This document shows positions 1 to 10,647 of a stretch of DNA of 64,000 bases, piece after piece. The stretch's first letter is position 1. Each line of letters begins with the position of its first letter. This stretch comes from Streptomyces sp. NBC_00820. Its GTDB lineage: Bacteria > Actinomycetota > Actinomycetes > Streptomycetales > Streptomycetaceae. The notes beneath the pieces are model-generated. The model was not told the origin of the DNA, searched no databases, and saw nothing but the letters and a program-made list of their open reading frames with translations. The position numbers and the translations under genes are program-made. The DNA lies in the NCBI RefSeq assembly GCF_036347055.1, contig NZ_CP108882.1, positions 6,064,001-6,128,000 of the forward strand, given 5' to 3'.

Positions 1-198
<198 letters not shown>

Positions 199-241
199 AG
201 GGCCCCAGGCGCCTCTGAGGGCGTCTCTGGGGTACGAGCGC

Positions 242-274
242 GGGCGGCCGCTCCTGGTGGAGGAGCGGCCGCCC
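242..274. terminator. Perfect 14-bp hairpin terminator
   Basis: GGGCGGCCGCTCCT is followed by a 5-nt loop and its exact reverse complement. It sits between the protease gene (plus) and the DUF7455 gene (minus), so it can serve both convergent genes. There is no long T-tract, as is usual in Streptomyces. Confidence 0.8.
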
Positions 275-318
275 GTTCGCCGGCCTGTGCCGGGACTGGC
301 TCGTCGGGTGTGCGAGAT

Positions 319-549
319 TCAGCGCTCTTCGGTGGAGGCCGTGCCCGGGATGGACGTCAGGCGCTCCGTCTCGTCCTGTATCTCAGCGGCGATCTTCTTG
401 AGTTCTGGCTCGAACTTGCGACCGTGGTGGGCGCAGAAGAGCAGCTCTCCGCCGCTGAGCAGGACCACGCGCAGGTATGCCTGGGCGCCGCAGCGGTCGC
501 AGCGATCGGCGGCCGTCAGCGGGCTCGCGGGGGTCAGAACAGTAGTCAC
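319..549 (-). CDS. DUF7455 small zinc-ribbon-like protein
   Basis: A 76-residue protein with a GTG start preceded by an AGAGG-type ribosome site. Cys17, Cys20, Cys39 and His41/42 make a CxxC...CxHH pattern expected to bind zinc; the rest is acidic and helical at the C-terminus. This matches the short actinobacterial DUF7455 family, usually found next to the principal sigma factor or topoisomerase genes. No function is known, and nothing in the sequence shows DNA or protein partners. It is divergent from parE, with a 441-bp gap between the two starts. Confidence 0.75.
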   Translation of the reverse strand: MTTVLTPASPLTAADRCDRCGAQAYLRVVLLSGGELLFCAHHGRKFEPELKKIAAEIQDETERLTSIPGTASTEER

Positions 550-990
550 GTCGCCTCTTCTCTAGCTCGACGAGCTGTCGTACCAGGGTCAACATCCAAC
601 CAGCCCGAAAACGTTCCCGCTCGTGGCTTTTCCTCGAAAAAATCTTTTCGGGGTGGCTGTCTGCTGCCGGTTGGCGGCGAATGTGCCGTAGTGCGTGTCT
701 TATGTGCTTACGGGTTCGCGCTGTCTTCAGTCTCGGTCCTCCCGGCCGGGTTGCCGGTTGTTCATGAGGACGTGCCCGGAGCCTAAATGGTTCATGCCTC
801 GAAGGGAACGTGATGTGTGCTTCACTCCATCGAGGGATCGAACACCCATACGAGCTTGGACTAGTCTGAGTTTTCCGACGAGGGTGGCGTTACACCGGCT
901 CTACCAGGCCTCGGTACCCTCTGAGCGGCGACCGAAGCCGGCCCCTTACCCCAAAGGGGCTCATCTGAAATTCAGCGAGGAGCGAACCGC
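550..990. promoter_or_regulatory. Divergent promoter region between DUF7455 gene and parE
   Basis: 441 bp without a convincing gene. It is less GC-rich than its surroundings, with A/T-rich islands around 635-655 and 865-890. It must hold the promoters of both flanking genes; I could not assign -35/-10 boxes with confidence. A GAGGAG ribosome site at 977-982 serves parE. A partial LexA-like sequence near 838 was considered and rejected. Confidence 0.5.
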
Positions 991-3114
<2,124 letters not shown>

Positions 3115-3124
3115 CCGACTGTCC

Positions 3125-3172
3125 GGGCCTCGGCCGGCCGCGGTGCCTGCGCACCGCGGCCGGCCGAGGCCC
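3125..3172. terminator. 22-bp perfect hairpin terminator after parE
   Basis: Arms at 3125-3146 and 3151-3172 are exact reverse complements with a CTGC loop. It begins 10 bp after the parE stop and is one of the strongest hairpins in the window. Confidence 0.88.
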
Positions 3173-3251
3173 CTGGCGTTCACGGCCCCTGTGTCGCATA
3201 CCCGGGCAGCGACGTGAGGGGGCTCCGGCCGGAGGCGGCGGGATGAAAGCG

Positions 3252-3303
3252 CTCCGGCCGAGGGCGTCGGCCGAGGACTCCGGCCGAGTGTGTCGGCCGA
3301 GGC
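3252..3303. repeat. 26-bp tandem duplication, two imperfect copies
   Basis: Both copies begin CTCCGGCCGAG and contain GTCGGCCGAGG; a third partial match lies just upstream. The CCACCCGTGGGTGG palindrome follows at about 3307-3320. It lies in the leader of the DUF1453 operon. Confidence 0.6.
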
Positions 3304-3450
3304 TCTCCACCCGTGGGTGGAGGCAGGACACCCGCGGGTTCCACCCGTGATCCACCCCGGCTCCGATCTCCCGGTCGGCGGATTTCCGTAGTTTCGAAGG
3401 CGTCGGCGGCGATCGCTTCCGACACCACCTTCTCGCTCACGGAGGCTGCG

Positions 3451-3972
3451 ATGTCCGGGCTGGTCAACGCGTTGGTGATCGTGGCTGTCGTCGCCCTGGT
3501 GATCGTGCGGCAGTTCCGCGCCCGGGCCGTCGGCGCCGACCGGCGCTGGTGGCTGCTACCGGCGATCCTCGCGGTCGTGGCGCTGCGTGAGCCCGGCATC
3601 CTCGACCCCCACCACCGCACCGCGTCCGCCGGGCTCCTCGCCGTGGAGGTGCTCATCGGACTGGCCACGGGAGCCGGCTGGGCATGGACCAGCCGGGTGT
3701 GGCGGGCCCCTGACGGTGTCGTGTGGACCAAGAGCACCAAGGCGAGTGCCGCCGTCTGGGGCGTGGGCATAGCCCTGCGGGTCGGGGTCTTCGTGCTCGG
3801 CCGGGGGCTGGGAGTGCACCAGGACAGTTCCGCTCTGATGCTCGGCCTCGCCGCCACCCTGCTGGTCCGCGCGGGGATCATGGTCTGGCGGGCACAGTCC
3901 CTGGGCTCCGCGGGCGAAACCGCCGCGGCGTACGGTGACGGCGTGCGGGCGGCGTGGAAGGAGCGCGTGTGA
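3451..3972 (+). CDS. DUF1453-family integral membrane protein
   Basis: A 173-residue protein, ATG start with GGAGG right upstream (3441). About four to five hydrophobic helices fill the chain (residues 1-20, 30-45, 58-80, 100-125, 135-155) with short charged loops, as in the DUF1453/CcdC-like family of small membrane proteins of unknown function. The gene overlaps the following sensor kinase start by 4 bp, so the two are translationally coupled; it may be a membrane partner of that kinase (inference from context only). A longer in-frame extension upstream exists but has no ribosome site and codes for atypical sequence. Confidence 0.75.
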   Translation: MSGLVNALVIVAVVALVIVRQFRARAVGADRRWWLLPAILAVVALREPGILDPHHRTASAGLLAVEVLIGLATGAGWAWTSRVWRAPDGVVWTKSTKASAAVWGVGIALRVGVFVLGRGLGVHQDSSALMLGLAATLLVRAGIMVWRAQSLGSAGETAAAYGDGVRAAWKERV

Positions 3973-5120
3973 CGGAGAACGTCTGGACACGCTGGCCGTC
4001 GCGCGAGGCGCTCGGCCGCGCGGGAGCCACCCGGCCCCGTCGTCTGCTCACCTGGACCGTCCGGCTGCTGGCACTCGGCATGCTCCTGTGGAGCGCCTTC
4101 AGCCGAAACGACATCGGCGTCTGGGGCACGATCGCCGGAGCGGCCGCCGTCCTCCTGGCCGGTCTCGCCTCCTGGGGCTTCTTCCACACCACGTACGCGC
4201 ACCGGCTGATCCCCTCCCTGGCGCTCATGGGCGCACTCCTGGGCATCGCCGTCGCCGCCCACGCCACCGGGTTCTCGGGCCCCGCCCTGGTCATCTGGTG
4301 CGGCTGCGGGGTCGCCTCGCTGGAGCGGCTGCCCCTCGGGGCCGCCCTGCCCGTGGCATCGGTGGCACTGACCTCGTACTCCGCGTTCAACAACGACGTA
4401 TGGCTCACCACGGCCGCCGCCGTGGCGGGGATGGCCCTGGCCGGATACGTGATGCGCCTGGACGCCGAGGCGCGGGGCAACGCGCAGCGGCTCCTCGTCC
4501 AGGAGCGGGCCGCGCGGGCCGCCGAGGCGGAGTCGGCCGCACTGGCCGAGCGGGCGAGGATCGCCCGGGAGATCCACGACGTGCTGGCCCACAGCCTCTC
4601 GGCCCAGCTGGTGCACCTGGAGGCGGCCCGGCTGCTGATCGAGAGCGGCGCCGACCGGCAGCAGGTTCTGGAGCGGGTGGTGGCCGCCCGGGGGATGGCC
4701 CGCGACGGCCTCTCCGAGACCCGGCAGGCGCTGTCGGCGCTGCGCGGCGACATGAGTCCGCTGGAGGACTTCCTGGCGGAGGTGGTCAGCGGAACCGACG
4801 GCGCGGAGGTCACCGTGACGGGTGAGCGCAGACCGCTTCCGGCCGAGGCCTCCCAGGCCGTGCGCCGGGTGGCGCAGGAGGCGGTGACCAACGTCCGCAA
4901 GCACGCGCCCGGCGCCGAGGTGCGGGTGCGGCTCGACTACAGCGAGCACGAAGTGACGCTGAACGTCCGCGATTCGGGGGGAAGGCCGGGCGAACTGGCC
5001 GCATCCGGCGGCGGGTACGGTCTGCTGGGTATGCGGGAGCGCGCCGAACTGCTGGGAGGCTCGCTGGACGCGGGTCCGACCGAGGAAGGGTTCACGGTGA
5101 CGCTGAAGGTGCCCGGATGA
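3969..5120 (+). CDS. NarL-type sensor histidine kinase (HisKA_3)
   Basis: 383 residues. I chose GTG 3969, which has GGAAGGAG upstream and overlaps the previous stop (GTGTGA). The N-terminal half has about five membrane helices and no large outer loop, so it probably senses within the membrane. The dimerisation/phosphoacceptor box AREIHDVLAHSL carries His203, the HisKA_3 signature of kinases that pair with LuxR/NarL-type regulators. The C-terminal ATPase shows the N box (QEAVTNVRKHA) and the GYGLLGMRERAELLGG G box. Its stop overlaps the ATG of the regulator by 4 bp. With the DUF485/symporter pair just downstream, control of carboxylate uptake is a reasonable guess, by analogy with kinase systems governing acetate permeases. 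Confidence 0.88.
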   Translation: MTENVWTRWPSREALGRAGATRPRRLLTWTVRLLALGMLLWSAFSRNDIGVWGTIAGAAAVLLAGLASWGFFHTTYAHRLIPSLALMGALLGIAVAAHATGFSGPALVIWCGCGVASLERLPLGAALPVASVALTSYSAFNNDVWLTTAAAVAGMALAGYVMRLDAEARGNAQRLLVQERAARAAEAESAALAERARIAREIHDVLAHSLSAQLVHLEAARLLIESGADRQQVLERVVAARGMARDGLSETRQALSALRGDMSPLEDFLAEVVSGTDGAEVTVTGERRPLPAEASQAVRRVAQEAVTNVRKHAPGAEVRVRLDYSEHEVTLNVRDSGGRPGELAASGGGYGLLGMRERAELLGGSLDAGPTEEGFTVTLKVPG

Positions 5121-5803
5121 CGGGGGCGGAGGGGGAGAAGAAGCCCGCGCGCGTGCTGGTCGCCGACGACCAGACCGTGGTGCGCGAGGGCATCGTGATG
5201 CTGCTCGGACTGCTGCCCGGAGTGGAGGTCGTCGGCTCCGCGGGAGACGGCGAGGAGGCGGTCCGGCTGGTCGGTGAACTCGCCCCGGACGTGGTGCTGA
5301 TGGATCTGCGGATGCCGCGCTGCGACGGGGTGGAGGCCACGCGCCGTATCAGGGCGCGCTATCCGGGTACCCAGGTCGTGGTGCTGACCACGTTCGCGGA
5401 CGACGAGTCGCTGTTCCCCGCGCTGCGGGCGGGGGCGCGGGGCTACCTCACCAAGGACGCGGGCGGTGACGAGATCGTGCGGGCCGTGGAGAGCGTCCTG
5501 TCCGGGAACGCGGGACTGTCTCCGAGCATCCAACGCCGTTTGCTGGAGCGACTGTCGGAGCCCGAGGCCAGAGAGGCGGCGCCGGTGGAAGCGCCCGACG
5601 GGCTGACCGCGCGCGAGGCCGAGGTGCTGGTGCTGATCGCCGAAGGGCTCAGCAACCAGGAGATCGCCCGGAAGCTGCACGTCTCCACCGCCACGGTGAA
5701 GACACACATCAACAACCTCTTCGCCAAGACGGGGCTCAAGGACCGTGCGCAGGCGGTGCGTTACGCCTACGCGAAGGGGCTGGTGCGGCCACCGGTGAAT
5801 TGA
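5117..5803 (+). CDS. LuxR/NarL-type response regulator
   Basis: 228 residues. The receiver domain (residues 10-130) has the acidic pair DD at 17-18, phospho-acceptor Asp63 in VLMDLRMP, Thr in VVLTTF and the Lys of YLTKDA. The LuxR helix-turn-helix near the C-terminus reads LTAREAEVLVLIAEGLSNQE followed by VSTATVKTHINNLFAKTGL, a complete GerE-type domain. Coupled to the kinase by ATGA overlap. The transporter pair DUF485/symporter starts about 150 bp downstream on the same strand and is its most obvious candidate target. Confidence 0.92.
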   Translation: MTGAEGEKKPARVLVADDQTVVREGIVMLLGLLPGVEVVGSAGDGEEAVRLVGELAPDVVLMDLRMPRCDGVEATRRIRARYPGTQVVVLTTFADDESLFPALRAGARGYLTKDAGGDEIVRAVESVLSGNAGLSPSIQRRLLERLSEPEAREAAPVEAPDGLTAREAEVLVLIAEGLSNQEIARKLHVSTATVKTHINNLFAKTGLKDRAQAVRYAYAKGLVRPPVN

Positions 5804-5950
5804 GTCACCTAATGGGGTGAAGAGCGAGGGGAAGAAGAGTCAGGGATCTTCCCGATCTGTCCATGCTTGGGCATGCAGTCAAGCAACGATCGTTCCCGTG
5901 GAACCGGGGACGGTCCCGAGAGCACGGCCGAGAACGAGGAACACCACGGT

Positions 5951-6421
5951 GTGGCGTCCCGAGACGTGCGATACGAAGACCCTTGGTACGACGCGCTGGC
6001 CTCCGGCTGGGGCGAGTCGGACGGCACCGGGACGCCGGCTCCCGCTGTGCCGCCCGCACGCAAGGAGAAGGAGCCGGCGGACGTTCGCGCCCGCGATGTG
6101 TACGTCGAAGTGCAACGCAGTGAGGCGTTCCGGGAGGTGCGCGGCCGATACCGGCGGTTCGTGGTTCCGGGAGTCGCCGCCTTCTTCCTCTGGTACGTGG
6201 GATACGTGGTCGCCGCGACGGCCGCGCCCGGCCTCATGGCCGAGCCCGTGATGGGGGCGGTGAATCTGGGAATGCTCGCCGGGCTCGGGCAGTTCCTCAG
6301 CACCTTCCTGCTCACCTGGGCCTACGCCCGGCACGCGCGGCTGCGCCGGGACCGGGCCGCACTGGACCTGCGCTGGGACACCCAGGAAATGACCCGTGGC
6401 GCACAGGGAGGCGCTTCGTGA
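5951..6421 (+). CDS. DUF485 membrane protein (YjcH-type), symporter partner
   Basis: Two membrane helices near the C-terminus (around VVPGVAAFFLWYVGYVV and LGQFLSTFLLTWAYARH) define a DUF485 domain, the family of E. coli YjcH encoded with acetate permease ActP. The start is uncertain: GTG 5951 has GAGGAA nine bases upstream and is chosen; ATG 5873 would add 26 residues but has no ribosome site. The N-terminal third is hydrophilic and rich in Gly, Pro and acidic residues, longer than the E. coli protein. Its TGA overlaps the GTG of the symporter, so the two are co-translated. Likely role: accessory to the symporter. Confidence 0.8.
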   Translation: MASRDVRYEDPWYDALASGWGESDGTGTPAPAVPPARKEKEPADVRARDVYVEVQRSEAFREVRGRYRRFVVPGVAAFFLWYVGYVVAATAAPGLMAEPVMGAVNLGMLAGLGQFLSTFLLTWAYARHARLRRDRAALDLRWDTQEMTRGAQGGAS

Positions 6422-8010
6422 CCAGCCATCATCAGACACTGGCTCTGGTGCTGTTCATCGGATTCGTGGCCGTCACCCTGGGGATCACCACCTGGGTGAG
6501 CCGTCGACGGCAGGGGTCGGCGGAGGAGTTCTACGCCGGCGGGCGGCTCTTCTCCCCGATGGAGAACGGCTTCGCCATCGCGGGCGACTACATGTCCGCC
6601 GCCTCCTTCCTCGGAGTGGCCGGACTCATGGCGCTGTTCGGCTACGACGGGCTGCTCTACTCGGTGGGCTTCCTCGTGGCCTGGCTGGTCGTGCTGTTCC
6701 TGGTGGCGGAACTGGTGCGCAACTGCGGCCGGTTCACCCTGGCCGACGTGGTGGCCGCGCGGATGAGCGAGCGCCCGGTGCGCATCGCCACGGGCACGTC
6801 CTCCGTCACCGTGTCCGTCATGTACCTGGTGGCCCAGATGGTGGGTGCCGGAAGCCTGGTGGCGCTGCTGCTGGGGCGGTCGAGCGGGGCGGCGCAGGCC
6901 TGGACGGTCATCGGGGTCGGCGCGCTCATGGTCATCTATGTGTCGCTGGGAGGGATGCGGGCCACGACCTGGATCCAGATCGTGAAGGCGGTCCTGCTCC
7001 TGGGCGGGACCATCGTGCTGACCGTGCTCGTCATGGTGCGGTTCCACGGCGACTTCGACCAGCTGCTCGTCACCGCCGCGGAGCGCAGCGGACACGGGAA
7101 CGCGTTCCTGGCCCCGGGACTGAAGTACGGCGGCAACTGGACCGAACGCCTGGACTTCATCAGCCTCGGGCTGGCGCTGGTGATGGGGACGGCGGGCCTG
7201 CCCCACATCCTGTCCCGCTTCTACACCGTGCCGACCGCGCGGGCCGCGCGCCGCTCCGTGGTGTGGTCGATCGGGCTGATCGGCGGCTTCTACCTGATGA
7301 CCATCGTCCTCGGGTTCGGGGCGGCCGCGGTGGTGGGGCCCGAGGCGCTGCGCGCGTCGAACGCGGCCGGGAACACGGCCGTACCGCTGCTCGCGCTCGA
7401 CCTGGGCGGGGGTGCCTCGTCCACCGGCGGGACGGTCCTGTTCGCGGTCGTCGCCGCCGTCGCCTTCGCCACGATCCTCGCGGTGGTCGCCGGCATCACG
7501 CTCGCCTCCTCGGCGTCCGTGGCGCACGACCTGTACGCGTCGCTGAGGCGGTCGGCCACCACCCCGCGCAGCGAGGTGGCGGTGGCGCGCGTCGCGGCGG
7601 TCGGGATCGGCATCGTCGCGATCGCGCTCGGTCTGCTGGCCCGTGACCTCAACGTCGCCTTCCTGGTCGGTCTCGCCTTCGCCGTGGCCGCGTCGGCGAA
7701 CCTCCCGGTGCTGCTGTACTCGCTGTTCTGGCGCGGCTTCACCACGCGTGGCGCGGTGTGGTCCGTCTACGGCGGCCTGCTGCCCGCGGTGGCGCTGGTG
7801 CTGCTCTCCCCGGTGGTGTCCGGGAGCCCCGGATCACTCTTCCCCGGCGTCGACTTCCAGTACTTCCCCCTGCAGAACCCCGGCATCGTCTCCATTCCGC
7901 TCGGCTTCCTCGCCGGTTGGCTGGGTACGGTCACCTCCGACGAGGTGGCGGACGAGAGCAAGTTCGCGGAGACCGAGGTGCGTTCGCTGACCGGAGCCGG
8001 AGCCGTGTGA
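6418..8010 (+). CDS. Sodium/solute symporter, cation-acetate (ActP-like) type
   Basis: 530 residues with about 13 hydrophobic helices, GTG start in a GTGA overlap. Signatures of the SSS family are present: the RRRQGSAEEFYAGGR entry after helix 1, AGDYMSAASFLG, and GTAGLPHILSRFYTVP, all typical of the ActP/MctC monocarboxylate subgroup. Expected substrate is acetate or another short monocarboxylate (pyruvate, propionate) driven by a cation gradient. The DUF485 partner upstream supports this subgroup. Probably controlled by the two-component system immediately before it. A wobble-containing 14-bp terminator separates it from the convergent regulator gene. Confidence 0.88.
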   Translation: MTSHHQTLALVLFIGFVAVTLGITTWVSRRRQGSAEEFYAGGRLFSPMENGFAIAGDYMSAASFLGVAGLMALFGYDGLLYSVGFLVAWLVVLFLVAELVRNCGRFTLADVVAARMSERPVRIATGTSSVTVSVMYLVAQMVGAGSLVALLLGRSSGAAQAWTVIGVGALMVIYVSLGGMRATTWIQIVKAVLLLGGTIVLTVLVMVRFHGDFDQLLVTAAERSGHGNAFLAPGLKYGGNWTERLDFISLGLALVMGTAGLPHILSRFYTVPTARAARRSVVWSIGLIGGFYLMTIVLGFGAAAVVGPEALRASNAAGNTAVPLLALDLGGGASSTGGTVLFAVVAAVAFATILAVVAGITLASSASVAHDLYASLRRSATTPRSEVAVARVAAVGIGIVAIALGLLARDLNVAFLVGLAFAVAASANLPVLLYSLFWRGFTTRGAVWSVYGGLLPAVALVLLSPVVSGSPGSLFPGVDFQYFPLQNPGIVSIPLGFLAGWLGTVTSDEVADESKFAETEVRSLTGAGAV

Positions 8011-8018
8011 CCGGCGGC

Positions 8019-8055
8019 GCCGCCGCGGCCGTCACCCGTCCACGGCCGTGGCGGC
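8019..8055. terminator. Bidirectional terminator between symporter and regulator genes
   Basis: 14-bp stem with one G-U pair (arms GCCGCCGCGGCCGT and ACGGCCGTGGCGGC) and a 9-nt loop, placed between two convergent stops only 46 bp apart. Confidence 0.75.
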
Positions 8056-8056
8056 G

Positions 8057-8749
8057 CTACGGCGCCACCCAGGCGTAGCGGTGCTCCGGGCGGCCGGTGT
8101 CGCCGTACTTGAGGGACAGCCGCAGGCGGCCTGCCTGTTCCAGATGACGGAGATAGCGCTGGGCCGTGGAGCGGCTCAGGCCCGTCCTGGCGGCGACCTC
8201 GTGGGCGGAGAGCGGGTGGTCCGCGCCGTGCAGGACGTCGCAGATGAGGTCCGTCGTGGGCTCCGAGTGCCCGCTGGGCAGGCCCGGGGCGGTCGGCGCG
8301 GGTGCCGTGCGCAGGGCGCCGAAGATGCGGTCGACCTGCTCTTGACCGGTCAGCCCTCGGTCGCCCACCCGGTCGACGGTGCGGCGCAGGGCGGCGTACG
8401 AATCCAGGCGGCTGCGCAGGGCGGCGAAGGTGAAGGGCTTGACCAGGTAGTGCAGGGCGCCCAGGCGCATCGCCTTCTGGACCGTCGTCACATCACCGGC
8501 CGCCGTGATCATGATGACGTCGGCGCCGTGGCCCTGTTCCCGCATGCGGTGGACGATTTCGAGACCGGTCCGGTCCGGCAGGTAGTGATCCAGCAGCACC
8601 AGGTCGACGGGGCCGCGTTCGACGGCGGCCAGGGCCTGGGCGGCGCTGTGGGCGCGGGCGGCCACCCGGAAGCCGGGAACCTTGCCCACGTACTTGGCGT
8701 TTATCTCGGCGACGCGGAAGTCGTCGTCAACGACCAGGACGTCAATCAT
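8057..8749 (-). CDS. CitB/DcuR-type response regulator, no cognate kinase adjacent
   Basis: 230 residues. The receiver domain has DDD at 8-10, phospho-acceptor Asp54 in LVLLDHYLPD and the Lys of LVKPFTF. The C-terminal half carries a helix-turn-helix (HEVAARTGLSRSTAQRYLRH) and ends in LKYGDTGRPEHRYAW, the arrangement of regulators of C4-dicarboxylate and citrate uptake. It is a clear paralogue of the regulator at 11.7-12.4 kb, sharing most motifs word for word. Unlike that copy it has no kinase gene beside it; the 157 bp upstream lead straight into the divergent ABC importer. It may answer to the same kinase or act as an orphan. Confidence 0.88.
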   Translation of the reverse strand: MIDVLVVDDDFRVAEINAKYVGKVPGFRVAARAHSAAQALAAVERGPVDLVLLDHYLPDRTGLEIVHRMREQGHGADVIMITAAGDVTTVQKAMRLGALHYLVKPFTFAALRSRLDSYAALRRTVDRVGDRGLTGQEQVDRIFGALRTAPAPTAPGLPSGHSEPTTDLICDVLHGADHPLSAHEVAARTGLSRSTAQRYLRHLEQAGRLRLSLKYGDTGRPEHRYAWVAP

Positions 8750-8906
8750 CAGGCCTCTCCTTCAAGGCCGGCGGGCGTGAAGCCCGCTTTCCGGCTCCGC
8801 AGTTGTAGCGCGAGCAAAATGAGCACAACAGGCTCTTGCGAGCAAAAGAACGGCTAGTGCTCACAAGACTGCTGCTGTGGCCGGGGCCACACCTACCGTC
8901 CGGGCC
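8750..8906. promoter_or_regulatory. Divergent promoter with repeated GAGCAAAA/TGAGCACA motifs
   Basis: Between the orphan regulator and the ABC operon. GCGAGCAAAA occurs twice (8810-8819 and 8838-8847, 28 bp apart, same strand), with TGAGCACAA at 8820-8828 and TGCTCACAA at about 8858. Such A-rich direct repeats are what CitB/DcuR-type regulators bind in other bacteria; assignment to this regulator is inference. Confidence 0.6.
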
Positions 8907-9722
8907 ATGAGCGCAGACACCAGCCCCGCCATCGAGCTACGGGGCGCGAGCAAGATCTTCAAGACCCCGTCGGGGGGTCTGCACACGGCGGTGCGGGGGC
9001 TGGACCTCACCGTCCGACGTGGCGAGTTCGTGGCCGTCGTCGGCCCGACCGGCTGCGGCAAGTCCACCACGCTGACCCTGGTCAGCGGCCTCGAGGAGCC
9101 CACCGAGGGCGAGGTGCTGGTGGCCGGGGAGCCGGTTCAGGGCGTCGGCGACAAGGTCGGTTTCGTCTTCCAGCAGGACGCCACCTTCCCCTGGCGGACC
9201 GTGCTGTCCAACGTCATGGCGGGCCCCCGGTTCCGGGGCGTGCCCAAGGCGGAGGCCAAGCGGAGGGCCCGCGAATGGCTGGCCCGCGTCGGCCTCGCCG
9301 CCTTCGAGGATCGCTATCCGCACCAGCTCTCCGGCGGCCAGCGCAAGCGTGTCGCCCTCGCCGCCACCTTCGTCAACGACCCCGACATCCTGCTCATGGA
9401 CGAGCCGTTCTCGGCGCTCGACGTGCAGACCCGTGCGCTGATGTCGGACGAGCTGCTGGAGCTGTGGGAGGGCACGGGCGCCTCCGTCGTCTTCGTCACC
9501 CACGACCTGGAGGAGTCCATCGCGCTGGCCGACAGGGTCGTCGTGATGACCGCCGGTCCCGCGACCGTCAAGCAGGTCTTCGACATCGACCTGCCCCGGC
9601 CGCGCAAGGTCGAGGAGGTGCGCCTGGAGCCGCGGTTCATCGAGATCTACCGCGAGATCTGGGAGTCCCTCGGCGAAGAGGTCCGCATCACCCGCGAGAG
9701 GGGTGCCGCCCGTGTCGCCTGA
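8907..9722 (+). CDS. NitT/TauT-type ABC importer, ATP-binding protein
   Basis: 271 residues from ATG 8907 (an upstream in-frame GTG at 8877 has no ribosome site either). Walker A GPTGCGKSTT, Q-loop FQQDATFPWRT, signature LSGGQRKRVALAAT, Walker B DILLMDEPFSALD and the H-loop VFVTHDLEE are all intact. The FPWRT segment is typical of the SsuB/TauB/NrtD class. The signature has Lys in GGQRKR where GGQRQR is more common. The next gene overlaps the end of this one by 11 bp. Forms the energy unit of an importer with the permease and lipoprotein that follow. Confidence 0.93.
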   Translation: MSADTSPAIELRGASKIFKTPSGGLHTAVRGLDLTVRRGEFVAVVGPTGCGKSTTLTLVSGLEEPTEGEVLVAGEPVQGVGDKVGFVFQQDATFPWRTVLSNVMAGPRFRGVPKAEAKRRAREWLARVGLAAFEDRYPHQLSGGQRKRVALAATFVNDPDILLMDEPFSALDVQTRALMSDELLELWEGTGASVVFVTHDLEESIALADRVVVMTAGPATVKQVFDIDLPRPRKVEEVRLEPRFIEIYREIWESLGEEVRITRERGAARVA

Positions 9723-10575
9723 CGTCCTCAGCACGCCGGTCGTCGACACGGCCAAGACCCCGGACCGCGCGGAGTCGCGGGCCCAGGCCGCCCGCAGGCG
9801 CAAGGTGATCGTCGTCGCCGCGCGGGTGCTGCTCCTGGTGGCCGTGCTCGGGCTGTGGGAGGCGTTCTCCCGGGCGGGGGTCATCGACCCGTTCAACTTC
9901 TCGATGCCCTCGAAGATCTGGGACCAGATCTACACCTGGGTGATGCACGGCACCGCGCTCGGCTCCCTCGGCGAGCAGATCTGGTTCACGCTGTACGAGG
10001 CACTCGTCGGCTGGATCATCGGTGTGATCGCGGGTGTCCTCTTCGGTATCGCACTGGGGCGGATCAGCTTCCTCGCCGATGTCCTCGGTCCGTACATCAA
10101 GGTGCTCAACTCCATCCCCAGGATCGTCCTCGCGCCGATTTTCGTGATCTGGTTCGGACTGGGCCCGGCGTCCAAGGTCGCGTCGGCCGTGGTGCTCGTC
10201 TTCTTCCCGGTGTTCTTCAACGCCTTCCAGGGTGCCCGCGAGGTCGACCGCAACCTGGTGGCGAACGCCCGCGTCCTGGGCGCCCGGGACCGGCAGGTGA
10301 CCCTTCAGGTCGTCATCCCCTCGGCCACCTCGTGGATCTTCACGAGCCTCCACGTCAGCTTCGGCTTCGCCCTCATCGGCGCCATCGTCGGCGAGTACAT
10401 CGGCGCCACCAAGGGCATCGGCCTGCTCGTCGCCCAGTCCCAGGGCACGTTCAACGCGGCCGGCGTGTACGCCGCCATGGTCCTCCTCGCCGTCGTCGCC
10501 CTCGTCGCCGAGGGACTGCTGACCTTCGCCGAACGCCGCATCTTCCGCTGGAAGCCGGCCGGCTCGGACAGCTGA
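9712..10575 (+). CDS. NitT/TauT-type ABC importer, permease
   Basis: 287 residues from GTG 9712, which has AGAGGGG eight bases upstream; the GTG at 9703 lies inside that ribosome site. About six membrane helices and the EAA coupling loop (QGAREVDRNLVANARVLGARD) of BPD_transp_1 permeases are visible. The chain closes with FAERRIFRWKP, a common tail of SsuC/TauC-like proteins. It overlaps the ATPase gene and precedes the binding protein by 72 bp, so all three form one operon. Confidence 0.92.
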   Translation: MSPDVLSTPVVDTAKTPDRAESRAQAARRRKVIVVAARVLLLVAVLGLWEAFSRAGVIDPFNFSMPSKIWDQIYTWVMHGTALGSLGEQIWFTLYEALVGWIIGVIAGVLFGIALGRISFLADVLGPYIKVLNSIPRIVLAPIFVIWFGLGPASKVASAVVLVFFPVFFNAFQGAREVDRNLVANARVLGARDRQVTLQVVIPSATSWIFTSLHVSFGFALIGAIVGEYIGATKGIGLLVAQSQGTFNAAGVYAAMVLLAVVALVAEGLLTFAERRIFRWKPAGSDS

Positions 10576-10647
10576 CCGGGCTTCCCGGACGCCCCGCAGA
10601 CCCCGTTCCCAACCCCGCACCGCCCTCTCACAAGGACGTGAACCGTC

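Noticed and set aside
838..853. LexA-like box (TCGAAC...) upstream of parE
   Set aside because: Only one half-site fits; the second half reads ATACGA instead of GTTCGA.
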